Part shown: positions 19,677 through 31,535 of the stretch, one piece after another | Numbering within the stretch: the stretch's first letter is position 1 | Layout: the number at the start of each line of letters is the position of its first letter | Assembly: GCA_039545355.1 (NCBI GenBank) | Contig: BCJJ01000004.1 | Coordinates: 372,001-436,000 of the forward strand | Source of the DNA: Trichosporon coremiiforme | Lineage: Eukaryota; Basidiomycota; Tremellomycetes; Trichosporonales; Trichosporonaceae | DNA length: 64,000 nt | Direction: 5' to 3' | Program-made: the position numbers and the translations under genes | Notes under the pieces: model-generated | The model's database searches: none | What the model was told of the DNA's origin: nothing | Seen by the model: the letters and a program-made list of their open reading frames with translations, nothing else

Positions 19677-20912
19677 ATGAGCAAGAGCATCTTCTTCATC
19701 GGCGCAACCGGTACGCTGTCGATCGCGTGCGAAATCTGACAGCAGGCTACATTGGGTCTTCGGCTCTGAACGCCATCCTGAACGCGGACTCTGAAGCCAA
19801 GGTGACGGTCTACGGACGGCGGCCCGAGGTGGTCGAGGGCTTCTCGAAGGTGGACTCGCGACTGGTGCCTGCGGTGGGATCGCTGGACGACCACGACAAG
19901 CTGGAGAAGCTGGCAAGCGAGCACGACATTACTGTGAACTGTGCGGATGCAGACGGCAAGGCTGCGAACCAGGCGATCCTGCGTGGTCTGAAGAAGCGTC
20001 ACGAGAGCGGCAAGACCCCCATCCTCATTCACACGAGCGGAACGGGTACCCTGTCGGATCTGGATGCGGGCACGTTTGCGACCAAGAACATCTACACGGA
20101 CCTACAGAAGTCGAGTGAGTTCAAGACCTTGGCATCGCTGCCCGACGATGCGTTCCACCGTGATGTCGACCTCGACATTGTCCGTGCCGACCAAGAGGGA
20201 TACGTCAAGGCGTACATCATTCTCCCTTCAACGATCTACGGTATTTCGGAGACGCCCTTCGCGGACGCAGGGCTCTGCAACCCCCAGTCTCAGCAGGTTC
20301 CTCTCCTCATCCGCATCAGCCTCGACCGCAAGGCCCCTGCCATGGTTGGCGAGGGCAAGAACCTCTGGCCGGACGTGCACATTCATGACCAGGCGGTAAG
20401 TCTGACCCTCAACTCAGCTCCGGGGGCCCATTGCCCGAATTCTGACGCAACGCTGACAAGCTAGGACCTCTTCGCGCTCGTGTACCAGGGCGCGGTCCGC
20501 GGCGACATCGGCCACGGTACAGACGGCTACTACTTTGGCGAGAATGGTGAACACTCCATGTTAGATGTGGCCGAGTCGATTGGCAAGGCGCTGAACAAGC
20601 GCGGCTTGGGGCAGGCCGAACCCACAACGCTGTCGCAGCAGGAGCTCGACAAGTACACCGGTGGCGTGAGTATCATGCTCCCTCGGCGACGAGCAGCGAC
20701 TGCAGTTCTAAATACTGACACCTAAGTCCACGTACCTCGGCACGAACTCGCGCGCCCGCGCTCAGCACTCGCGTGAGATCGGCTGGAAGCCTAAATACGG
20801 CGAAGCCGACTTCCTGGCCTCGATCGGCCCGGACATGGACTGGACGCTCAAGAGCAACCGCGGCAAGAAAGATGGGCAGTTTGTCTGGGGCAAGGGTCCC
20901 CAGGTGGTTGAT
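19677..20912 (+). CDS. Atypical NAD(P)-binding SDR / epimerase-like protein
   Basis: Exons 19677-19710, 19746-20395, 20465-20665 and 20727-20912 (introns 35, 69 and 61 nt) encode 356 residues. Intron 1 splits the Rossmann glycine motif, which reads GATGYIG (9-15) once spliced, so the splice is firm. VYGRR follows the second strand (34-38), an NCADADG segment marks strand 4, and HTSGTGTLSD (107-116) follows. ILPSTIYGI (170-178) resembles the substrate loop of extended SDRs. The classical YxxxK catalytic pair is not obvious; only GYVKAY (163-168) lies nearby, so this is an atypical SDR that may bind cofactor without classic dehydrogenase chemistry. The C-terminal part has LGTNSRARAQHSREIGWKPKYGEADFLASI, typical of epimerase-like proteins. 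Substrate unknown. It is the last clear gene before a long gene-poor stretch. Confidence 0.85.
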
Positions 20913-20913
20913 G

Positions 20914-20963
20914 GACACTGGGCACTCCCTCAGTGAGATGGGCACTGGGCACTCTCAGTGAGA
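20914..20963. repeat. Imperfect direct repeat just after the SDR stop
   Basis: Two copies of a unit of about 24 bp (core ACTGGGCACTC..TCAGTGAGA) lie back to back, beginning two bases after the stop codon. They differ by a small indel. It looks like a recent local duplication in the 3' untranslated region. Confidence 0.75.
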
Positions 20964-23900
20964 AGATCACTTGTAGAACGCGCATGGCGAGCTGCACAAG
21001 CCATGCTGATGAACAATGTCTGAAATGGGATAGACACAGGTGCATCGTGTAACACAGAGCTCGTCCATCCTCTACTTGCGGCTGTACTGGAATTGCCGGG
21101 ACACCGGTTGAGTGGGTGTCAAATCGAGCGGGAGACACACTGACGTGGGAGCCATCAGACAAGGTAGACCGTTGCATCACCTACGAGGCTTGGCGGCTCC
21201 AATGTCTGCTTGCGGCACTCGTCGCCATGGCGCATTGAACTGAAGACATGACATCGGGCGGCCAGCGTACGTGCGCGCACGTTCCGCGGAGCCATCTACG
21301 CTGTAGCCCTGAGGCAAGCGTATCGTCGCTCAGTCGCGGGCCCATGGCGCAGCAGGGACCTTCCGCTGTGCGTCTGCAATCCCGAGTTGTGACCCGACAA
21401 CTGCGGCGCCCGCGTGAGAGCGAGCCGCTAGTTAGTACATCAAGTTTGCAACTAACCGTCGTAGACTTTCATGCAGTGATATTGCTGTCTGAGGCTCTGC
21501 TGTTGAGGAGGACACAAACCTCCTTTCCCAGTGGTGTCTTTGTTTAGCCAACTGACAATATGTCATCTGGCCAGAGCCAGTAAGGTTGGCATGAGCGCGC
21601 CGTACGCAGCATCTCGACTTCACGATACCACAGCCTTGATGGCGACTCTTCCAATTTCCTCAGGCTCTCGGGGGCAGGAGCGAAGTAAACTTCCAAGGAG
21701 ACGTCTGGAAGTGGATACGCAGCACAGGCAAAAGCGACGCGCACAACGAGAGCCAAACCCGAGCCCGAAGACCCTTTGGACAAGGCTCGGTGCATTCCGA
21801 CTTTGCCCTGTCTCCCAACCTTTCGTCTCTCAAATGCTGGCGACAACACGTTAGGAGGCGTAAGTGATCGCGCAGTCACTCTGAGCGGGTATCGGGCTGA
21901 ACGCAGAAGCACCCAGGTCATATCGCGACGTGCAGGCAGCCAACTATCGTTGGGCCAACCGTGGGAAGAGCCTTTACGGTCCCAGAGTCGACCTCGGTGG
22001 GTTTCCGTCGCACCTGCGATGCTGCTGTGGGCACCGTACTGCGAGCTGATTTTCCTCGTCCAGTGTCATAAGAAACGGAGACCGGTCATTGACGGGAGAG
22101 GGCAGAGTCCAAGCAGCGCCCGCGGCTACTCAGAGCTCGCGCTGCCACGACGCTGACCTTCCGACCATTTTAATGGAATCCTCGAAGTCGGATCTCGATA
22201 CTGGACGCCCTGCTGACCGATCTTGCTCCTGAGTCAGATGGCAGGCTCACTGTCATATATCTGCCAGCGTCGCGGATCAGTGTTACGACTCCGAACCTCC
22301 TTCAGCCGATCGACTGGGTCAACCCTCAAAATCTGCTGATGATAGTAGGCCTCGTGCTCGGATCGACCTGCACAGAGCAACTTCCAGGGGACAAATGTGC
22401 AAGCCGCAGGACAGCGCCCGTACGCATGCAAAACCCCGATCCCATGCTGACTGAGTTCTGACGAACTCTGCGAGCGTAGCTTCGGGGGACGAGGAGTCGA
22501 TTGGGGATCGGGAAGATAACGAGGCGAAAAAGTCGACATCGTTGAGATCGAGAGTCGATGCCGTTCATTCAGCTCAGACAGCACACGCCGTCTTCGGCAA
22601 ACTGTCAGCTGACGCAAACAGCCAGTCTGTGAGTGCTGTCGCACTGTGTCTGAGGGCACCGTCGCTGCTGCCTGCAGCCCGCAACCCAGTGATGGTCGAG
22701 CTCTCGCCGGCCGCTTGCCGTCGGCGGCACCCCCCGAGAGATCAACTGTCGTGGTGCTGAATTGTTGAGACTAGAAGACATGGGATGAAGGCAAATCTGC
22801 ACAAATCAGCGGTTTGCAGCGACTTTGCATGGCTTTTCGCCGAACCCACAAGCAGAAATAACAATTTCGACTCCTCCATGCTCAACGTGCCGTGCCGGAT
22901 CAGTTGACATCCGCAGTCGCACTGAACCCACTGGAGTAAGCGATACGACGCCTCCTGACGCCTTGTGTGGGTTCGGGTCGGCCATTGCGAATGAGGAAGA
23001 TCTGCGTGCACGGCGTGTCACACCTAACTCCGAGGTAGCCCCTAATCGCACTGTTCTCGGCGCTGTATTCAAGGATACCAGCGCCGTGTCCTTGTCCTGT
23101 TTCGTCTTCCGGTGGCGCCAAGGCGTCAGCCATGGTGGGCGCCCAGATTGCAATAATCGTGTCAAGCTCCTGACATCTGTTGTTTTGGCGTTATCGGGGA
23201 GTGCAAAATGATCAGTGATAATCAGTGAAGAAACTGCCGTCGCCGCCAATGGCGTGTAGGCGATGTGGGAGACTGTACTGTATATGTCACTGGCGCACCC
23301 ACAGGCCCACTTCGACCCGGAGCAAAAGGCTTCCAGGCGTTCTCACTATCAGAGCTAACCCGATGCAGCCCTTGGCTTGCACGGGAAAGCTGCGCCTCCG
23401 AGCACAGGCAAGCGCGTCAGACACATCGTGGCTGCCTCCTTGGGGGTGCGGATGGTTCGAGGAGAGAAATGTCTGGCGCGTTCACGGAACTCTGCGCCGA
23501 TTCCCTGGGGCAGTCAGTCACATCGTGTTCGATGTCGTCGATGGAGTTCGGCGCTTGTTGGGGCTGCAGTGATAATGATATGGAGATGATGCAAGTAGGA
23601 GCAACAAGCATCATCTCTAGTATCGTCAACGCCAGAAGCAAGTGTGCATGTCAATCCCAAGGTCGGATCCTGCGTTGTCTGACGGCTGATTTCGTCCTCC
23701 GCTGTACATCCGACATGTTTCACAACGTCTCCTTTTGCATGCCATGCCGCATGCCGACTCCCCAAACCCGCGGGTTTCCAACCCGTCTAACCTGTCTTTA
23801 GCCGGCCTGACCAGGCGCACACTGCAATCTGCTCTTCCGGAGGATGCATCGTCGGCGTGGACAGCACGACTCGATCCGCCCATCAGCAGTCACAGATTCT

Positions 23901-26900
23901 GGTTGTTTTCGCGATCTTGACCTCGGTCGTGATCTTACGCAGATACGGCAGCAGTCTGCTCGTTGGCGGGCCCAGGCGCGCTGTAGCGGTGTTGTGATCA
24001 AACACCAAGCGCCTGTGACTTCAAGGAGCATCCCATGAGCCAACAGATCGACCGACCACGCTTCACCCACGTCCTGCGTGGGTAACACCGAGGCTAGGGC
24101 GCCATCTGCATCCGAGGTGCGGAGGCGCACAGCGGTTCCGGAACGATATCCGGATGTCTCGTCAACCCTGCAGCCCTGCCAGGGAGATCCCGTGACGTGT
24201 CTGTGAGATGGCCGTCCCAGACGATGCCGAGGATGCCGAGCCGAGTGAGCGAGCGCCTGCCAACGGCGCAAGGCTTGCGTCTACCTCGGTCCGGCTCGAT
24301 CGACCCTACCCAGCAGCCTCCGGCACCCTCTGCCGAACCCGCAGGGTGTCTCGGCGACAGCGTAAATCCAACTCGGCGGTATATCCGCCGCATTCCCTTA
24401 GGCCGTCGCTTGGCTTGTCCATCACAAATGTTCCCCGCTCTCCTGACCGGAGGCAGCCTGCGGTGAGAGTTTCCAGATCGTGAGAACGAGGAGCTTGTTT
24501 GAGCGATCGAAGAGGATTCTCGCCAGTGGCCGAACCCCCGGTCGCCCTCGCTACGCGCTCCAATCCTAACCCAACGTCGTCCGACGGCATCCCCTGTGAC
24601 CGACATGGACACCGAGACCCCTGGAGAGGAACAGGATACTCAGCGGAAGTTCATGATTCTCGAGGCTCGAGGAGTGTGTCGTACGTTTACTGAGCCTGTC
24701 TTAGTTGGGGAGGGGTTGGAGCAATTGCGCTGCTGCACCTGCAACGGCAGCAGCCAGGAACGACGTCTCCTGATGATTCTGTGCGAGCCCAGCAGTGAGT
24801 GGAGCCATGTAACTTGTTGATCCGCACTCCACAAACCCCTGTTTGTGGCGGTCAGCCGTCTGGCAACTTCAGAGCACATCCGTGACGGACATGAGAACCT
24901 GGGGCGGAAAGCATGGAGCGGCTGAATTGTATGATGAACGATCATGGATCGCCCTTCCAGGCGCTTGGGTGACTTACCGAATAGTTCCCACCCACTGTAG
25001 CTTGTCCCATACTGAGTAAATAACTGGCGTCACGCATCTGTGTACATCCAGAGCTCCGTCATTGGTCGAGCATGCCACTCTCCCCTTGATGCTTACTGTT
25101 AGACCTCAGTTCAGCGGAACTCTCAGACGACTTTCCGCGCGGTGTAAATATCGACAGAATTATTTCTGAATTTTTCGCATCGTCCTTCGACCGGGTGCTT
25201 GACCGGGCAGGCGAAGTGACACTAGAGCTCTCCCAGGAATCTGGATGAACAGCGATCATAGCACTGCCGGAACAATGGGAGGGTTGCTGATGGACCCAGT
25301 GCTTGGTGTCAGCGGCGGTGCCTGTCTCATGACCCTGCTCACCGTACGAACGTATGCTACATTCTATCTCCGCACTTACTTCGACTACTGAGGTGGTCTC
25401 GGAGACGTGCGTAATAATGGCGAGAGCGACTCGGCGGGCATCTGCATGAGGCAGACTGGCTCCGATAATTCATTCTTTCTCCTGCCTGGTGAGCTTCCCG
25501 GTAGCTGCAAGTGGATCTGACGGCCGCTGGTAATGAGTGGTGTTGCCGATTGCCGCAATTATCGTGGTTGAAACGAAGACCAAGGAGGGCAATAGCTGCT
25601 ACTTCGTTCTTCGTGACCCACGGTTCTCCTATTCCTCAGCGTCAGCTGAAACAGGTGCCCTTGCCCCGCGTCAACTCAAGACTTACAGGTCCGAGGGGAT
25701 CGGGGTGGGAAGTCGCAAGAGACACCAGGCACTGGATCCACAGCCTTGGTATCTCGCAATACCATGATCTCAAAAGAATCGAAATCGGAGGCAGTCGCCA
25801 GACAGACAACTCTGGAAGATGAAGCAAGACTCAGGTCATCGTGTTCAAAGATGTTGTTGCTCTGAGAGCCAACTCTGTCTCCCTATCTTTCGAGCGTTGC
25901 ATTCTGAAGCTTCGGAATGCTGTTCTCTCAGCTGCTTACCGCTTTGACGTCAAGTATCGCTGTAAGAGCATGGTTTGGATTCTGCAGAATATTAGGGCCT
26001 GCCAATCACGCCTTTGGCTGTCGGCACGCATCAGAATCGACGTCAGCTCACATGTCGTTTTCTACGATTTCAAGCGGCAACTCAAGTGGTAACGAGCCGC
26101 CAGCAGCGTCGACCAGGCCGCTACACTTCCCTGGGATGATGGGAAACAGCTAGAGCTGGACACTGACGAATTAACCTCTGTGCAGATGTCTTGTTGCGGC
26201 TCGACCTTACCAGACAGCAGTTCAGGTTCGGAAGACGTCAGCGGTGGGGACATTCCGAAGGACTTACTACGCTCGGACGCCATTTCACAAGACGGTCGGC
26301 CGCGCTGCAAACGTCAGCGATTGCCCCTCAGATGGCATGCTTTCTTTCTCAAAAAGCCTTGAGGGCGGAAGGAGCTCCCGCTTCCGACCTGTTTGGTTCG
26401 CTCCGCCCGTTTGTGTTGTCCGTGATGCCTCTGTTCTTCTTCTGGCTCAGGCCGAAACGCGGCAGAGGTGGAAGGGCACGTGCCCTTACTCACAAAGCAC
26501 AGCATTCCTCCAATGCCTTTGGCCCAGACGGCTGTCGAGCTGATGAGCCGCAAGCGTCCTGGAAGCAGCACTAGGTCGGTCGCAAGGTCGGATGACGTGC
26601 GCACGAGTTGTTGGTGATGAATTGGAATGTGACAGGAGCTGAGTGTCGTTCGAACCATTGCCTGACAGTACCTTGCCTTACCCCGAAGGAGATTGTCGAG
26701 ATTCTCGAGGCGCTGCATTCTGTGCATTAGTGGGCAGACCATGGGCGAGGACGCTGTCTAAAAATACTCTCGCATCCTAGATCCCAGAGAGAGCCGACCA
26801 CTCACTGCCGCGTCGTCGTAGCGTCTCGTAGCTGGCGAGACCTTTGCGCAAAAGGAAGTGGGGTGCGAATTGGTGTAGCCGGATGTCCATCTGAAGCTCG

Positions 26901-29900
26901 CGTTGGCGCCAGCTGCGCTAACCCCTCACCCTTGCGGAATGTCGCTGCGCCGACGAGAGTGGGTCAGACGGCGCGAGACTTCGCAGATCGCGTAGGTCGC
27001 CTGTTAGTTCCACTACCAACACCAACAGCCGGTCAACCGCCGGCCAATCTTCAAACAGCCGCGGCCTGTGCAGACTCAGACCGTCAAACTTGGCCCCAAC
27101 GCCGAGCACCCGCTGCGAACCCTCCTTTGGTTCAGTCCAAAGGCGATCTAGCGCAAACGTCGGCAGCATGCCCGTCGGCACTGCACCGGCTGATGCCTTT
27201 TGGATCGGCGGATCATCGGCGGAGCCATGAGACACCGAGGGATCAGGTAGATCGATCTCAATAGTCACATTCCGTCGACGACCAGGGGCCGAAAACCAAT
27301 GGTTGGGTTCTGCAATCAGCTTCGATGGCAGAAGAGTGAGCCGCAGTGTCGGTGTGGAATGCTCGTGGCTCTTGAACTCATACCTGCTTTCACGAGTTCC
27401 AGCTAGGTCTCACTATCGTGCGTTCCAGCTGCCTTTGACCTGATTCTGATTCCTTCAGTGGGCTCGCAGTCGTGGCCGCAGACCTCAGCGCTGGTCGCCC
27501 AGCAGTCGAGTGCGAACGCCCTGAATAGCCTAGCACAGCAAGAGTGAAGTGTTGAGGGTGCCAAGCTCGGGACAATCTTGCCGCTTGGGTACATTCTCCC
27601 AGTACAGTGGCCGGTTGCTGCGTAGGTTAGAGGGCCCAAAGCAAAGGGAGGACCAATATCTGCCACGGACACGGCAGACGGGTGCCGAAGTTGCCTGCGC
27701 AGATAAACGTAACGTTCTTCCTGTATCTTCGATTTTCCCCAGTTCTCCGGGGTTGAGCTAGCATCGATTGACCGTAGAGCGTGCATGCAGAGAACATTGA
27801 AAAGAGTTCGAGCCCTATTCAAGAGTCCACGGACCTGTAGTGTCTTCAGCACTCGTTCCAGTCCGTGATAACCACTACTTGTCCGCAAATACCTCAAGAA
27901 AGTCACCCGTCACCATAGTGGGTTCTCAACCCACTATAATGTACCCGCTGTGTCCAACGAGCATCAGACATCGAATGGCGATGGAAGCATAAGCTCATCG
28001 ATCGATGTTTACGACAGCGCCAGCGATAAAATGTCGTGGTGGGCGCGGCGATGAGCAGAATCTTGTCTCAACGCAAGATCCCACAATCGAACACAACCAC
28101 AGCAAAACACACTCGGAAGAGTTACCGACAGTCGTCGGAGGTGCAATGCGCTCGAGGTTGATGGACGTCCCTCCTCTTAACGGTGCTCCGCCCCGCACTT
28201 CAGGTATGTGTGTGACATCCGGTGCCATGCTGTACGAGTCGCCTTCCGCATCCACCGACATGATGAGCTTGAGGCCGGACAGAGGGAATTGTTCACTGCG
28301 GAGGCCGAGTCGTTCCCGGTCCATTATCTCGATTTCCCAGTTTGTCCAACGAATTTGGTCACCGCTGCACCAGTTGAGAAGATCCCGGAGTGTCAAGTCT
28401 TCTGAACAGAGGGAGAGTATGTCCACGCTGCGTCCATAACATTACATTGCTCTGAGCTCCCGTAGCTCTTCGAGGCGGTGCCAGTTGCAGGCGAGTCGGT
28501 GCAGCCGAGAGCACATGTGGATCCTTGATCGCCCAGACACACTATCAGACGACTTGGCGATAAACTTGCGCAGAGCGCAGCGGACGGTTTCGTGATGCAT
28601 GTCCCCTCTCCCTTGCCAACAGTGCATGTACGCCTCCGCGACCATCGCCGGTCTCGGGCGTGGACAAACGGATAGAGGACGCCGAGAGCCACAGGTGCCA
28701 CAAACCGTGACGTCTGTCGATTTGCACGAACACCGCCGTGCAAAGCCAGCGGGCTCACGCCACACGTGTGGGCGTGTGTTTGGCGCCCACTGCGATCCAC
28801 GTTCGCCGGTAGGTGGTGCCACACTCAGTGACGTCTGTCGGCCCTCGCGAACCTCCATTTGAAACGTTGGCAATTTCCGAAGGTTTTCGCAACCTCTTCC
28901 GTCCCCCTGCGTGGGAAAAGGGGATGATCCCCGCAGAACACGATGGATTGTGGTTCGCTCCCGTCTAGTTTTGGGGGTAGACGAATTGTGGCGGCCAGTC
29001 CAAGGCGGAGATTTACCTCATGGGTTTTCTTGCCTCGCGAGGCTGTTGAAGTCGTGGTCCCCGCGCGGTGCCTTCTTTCCTCCAAATCGCCGGCGGTCGT
29101 GCTGAAGTCCCTTCAATGCATCGTCCTATCCGTCCCGAGGCTGATGCTGGCCAGCTCTCCTTGTTGAACCCGCCACGAACCGGGCCCGTAACTACCTCGC
29201 GCGCCGCGAGCACCGAGAGCATATGGGCGGCGAAAGCAGAGTTGCACCGCAATGTGGGAATGATTGGAGCATGCGTTGTGTCCCTCACACGTGCGGCGTA
29301 CATCTTGACGTACTCCATGTGCCTTGGAGCGCTCCTCTGTTGGACCTTCGTGCAAACATTGTGACGATTGGCAGTGCGGTGTGTGTTGCGTTCGAGGAAA
29401 GTGAGACATCGAGGCACCGGGCATTCTACGAGTAGGTTGAGTTGGAACCTGTGGAGCGATCGTTGCGAACAAGTGCGGGAACAGGGATCTTGGCCAAGCC
29501 GAGACCGGTAGAGTCAACGCATGAGGCATATGAGACGACGAAGCACATAAAGTTACGAAGTCATAACTGCGGCAGCTGTGGCGAGGGTTGATTGGGAGTG
29601 TGCAGCGGTCTCTGGCTACCGCCATCGTCATTCCTCCGCAGTTCTAGGTTGACCACCTGTGCTGAGAGTAAGATTGCGCCATCACCCCTGCTCTTTTTGG
29701 CCGTCGCTCCCTCAAGCGCTTCAGCCACCGATCAGGGCGGTGTGAAGCTAGTCGTGGGTGTGTGACAATGTCGCAAACGTTCGGTCCTCGTCTGTGGCGT
29801 GGCGTGCCTGTTGTGCTAACCTGTTTGAGCAAACCGTGGAGACGACTGGGTGACGTTTGTCTGATGATGGCGATGTGGCGGCACGTCTGGGAGAGGCTGA

Positions 29901-31487
29901 AAGCGGCAATGTTGCGTCGGTTTATCCCCAGAGACGTTGAGGTCCTCAGACACCAGTGGTTTGGAATCTGGATCTGGAATCCGGAACATCGTTCCATCGT
30001 CCTTTCATTGAAGCGCAAACCCCGCTTTCCCTGTATCGTACTCAAACGTCCACATTGTTCGCAGCGCTTGCGACGCCATCGATGAGCCAAGTTGAGCTCC
30101 TTTGAGAGTCCACTTTGAATGCCCCGGCGTGAACATGTCCGAGTAGTCCTGCAGGAAACCGGCTATGAAGATCGAGTACGTTGACGTCCGTGGTGAGACC
30201 GTCCAGGTTATGCTAGGCGCACCCCATGTGTTAAGGAGCGCAGGAGCCGCCAAGCATGCCGAAAGAAAACGAAAGGGAATGAGGGTACCCGGCTGTGGAT
30301 CGAACTGTGTGAATCAGCCGTGTATAGCCGAGATACCACCCTGTCGATCGCCGCCGGATACGCAGCCCATTGTCTCGCTAGTGGAAGACAGTTTGGAGTC
30401 CTAGATCTCGCCCTGGTGGGAAGAAGCAAGCGCGATTTTTCAGCCGTGATAACGACGCCTGGTAGCACGTGCATGAGACAAGCTGAGACAATTCGGGGAG
30501 GGTAATGCGAGCGAAGGTGGTGACCGAGGTAGGAGGTTTCGAAGTAGGCGCCCGGGAAGGTCAGATCCCTTTCGCGGCATTGGAGAGGGACAGGTAGATA
30601 TGGAACGAGACCAGTCGGTGCTCATGTCGTGAAGCTGGCCGAGTAATTTTCGAGAGGGCTTGCGATAGTGTCCACAGTCTTGTGATGACATCCGGCCTTG
30701 TTCCAGTCGAGGAAGGGTAAGGCTGCTCTAGCATGTTAGATGATTCTAGGTCATTGTGATAGGCCGTGGGAACTCACAAAGACAGCATCGACATTGTAGC
30801 GCGGCGGTGGTATGTGCAGATTTCAGCCGCGGCTGCTTCCGACTCTCGGTCACGAGATCTCGAAGGCTATGTCCAGCTGAATCCATTGACGGCAGCAGTA
30901 GCTTCTACTTCGTCGTAAACTTCGGCGCCGATTTATCCAGCGAAGAGGACGGAGTACCGGATCCCGGCGCGATATCGGGCACAGCGACCTGTTACCAGTG
31001 ATCAAGTCTAGAGCTTCTTGCGCGGTCAGGAGAGTACCTGTAATGCCATGCAGAATTGGCTGAAAACACGCGCATGTCATATACTGAAGGCTTCGCTGTA
31101 TGGTAAGACTGGACTGCCAGGTCATCAGTGTCCGTCAGCTGAGCAAGCAGGACAAGGCGCCCGCACGAACGAAGCGCACGCCGTCCTTTGCTCCATGCCA
31201 AGAGATCAGTGTTTCGTTACACCTCGGTGTAGCCCACTGTACGAACGCGGCAGAGTTCGGTGTGCCGATCGTGCCGGTTGTGCCGATTAGTCGAACACGA
31301 TGGAAGGATGCAAGGACGACTTAGCAACAAGGAGCCCCTCCTCCCGGCGTAATGGGACGCCAGTTGGGTCCGAGACCGAGCAGTGGTGGATGGGCGTGAT
31401 GGGCGGTCGGAGGGTGAAACAAGCCAGGGCGGACCCAGGGACGGCGACGCCATGTCTCAGCCGGACCCATCCTTTGATTAAAGGAGT
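20964..31487. other. Gene-poor region, left part
   Basis: About 10.5 kb without a gene I can name. GC and third-position bias are lower than in the left third of the window. Several short protein-like ORFs occur: 22539-22234 (-, starting MSTFSPRYLPDPQ), 25245-25389 (+, starting MNSDHSTAG), the 3' part of an open frame ending near 26361 (+, with DSSSGSEDVSGGD and RPRCKRQR), a series on minus between 27403 and 28824, and 30253-30005 (-). None joins into a convincing gene. There is a perfect 10-bp hairpin at 27915-27937 and a 14-bp palindrome at 23764-23777. No retroelement motifs seen. Confidence 0.4.
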
Positions 31488-31535
31488 CCTCTGATCCTCT
31501 GATCCTCTGATCCTCTGATCCTCTGATCCTCTGAA
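31488..31535. repeat. 8-bp tandem repeat (CCTCTGAT)
   Basis: Five perfect copies of CCTCTGAT and a sixth with one mismatch, directly followed by CCATG. A length-variable minisatellite in the gene-poor region; no gene is linked to it. Confidence 0.95.
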
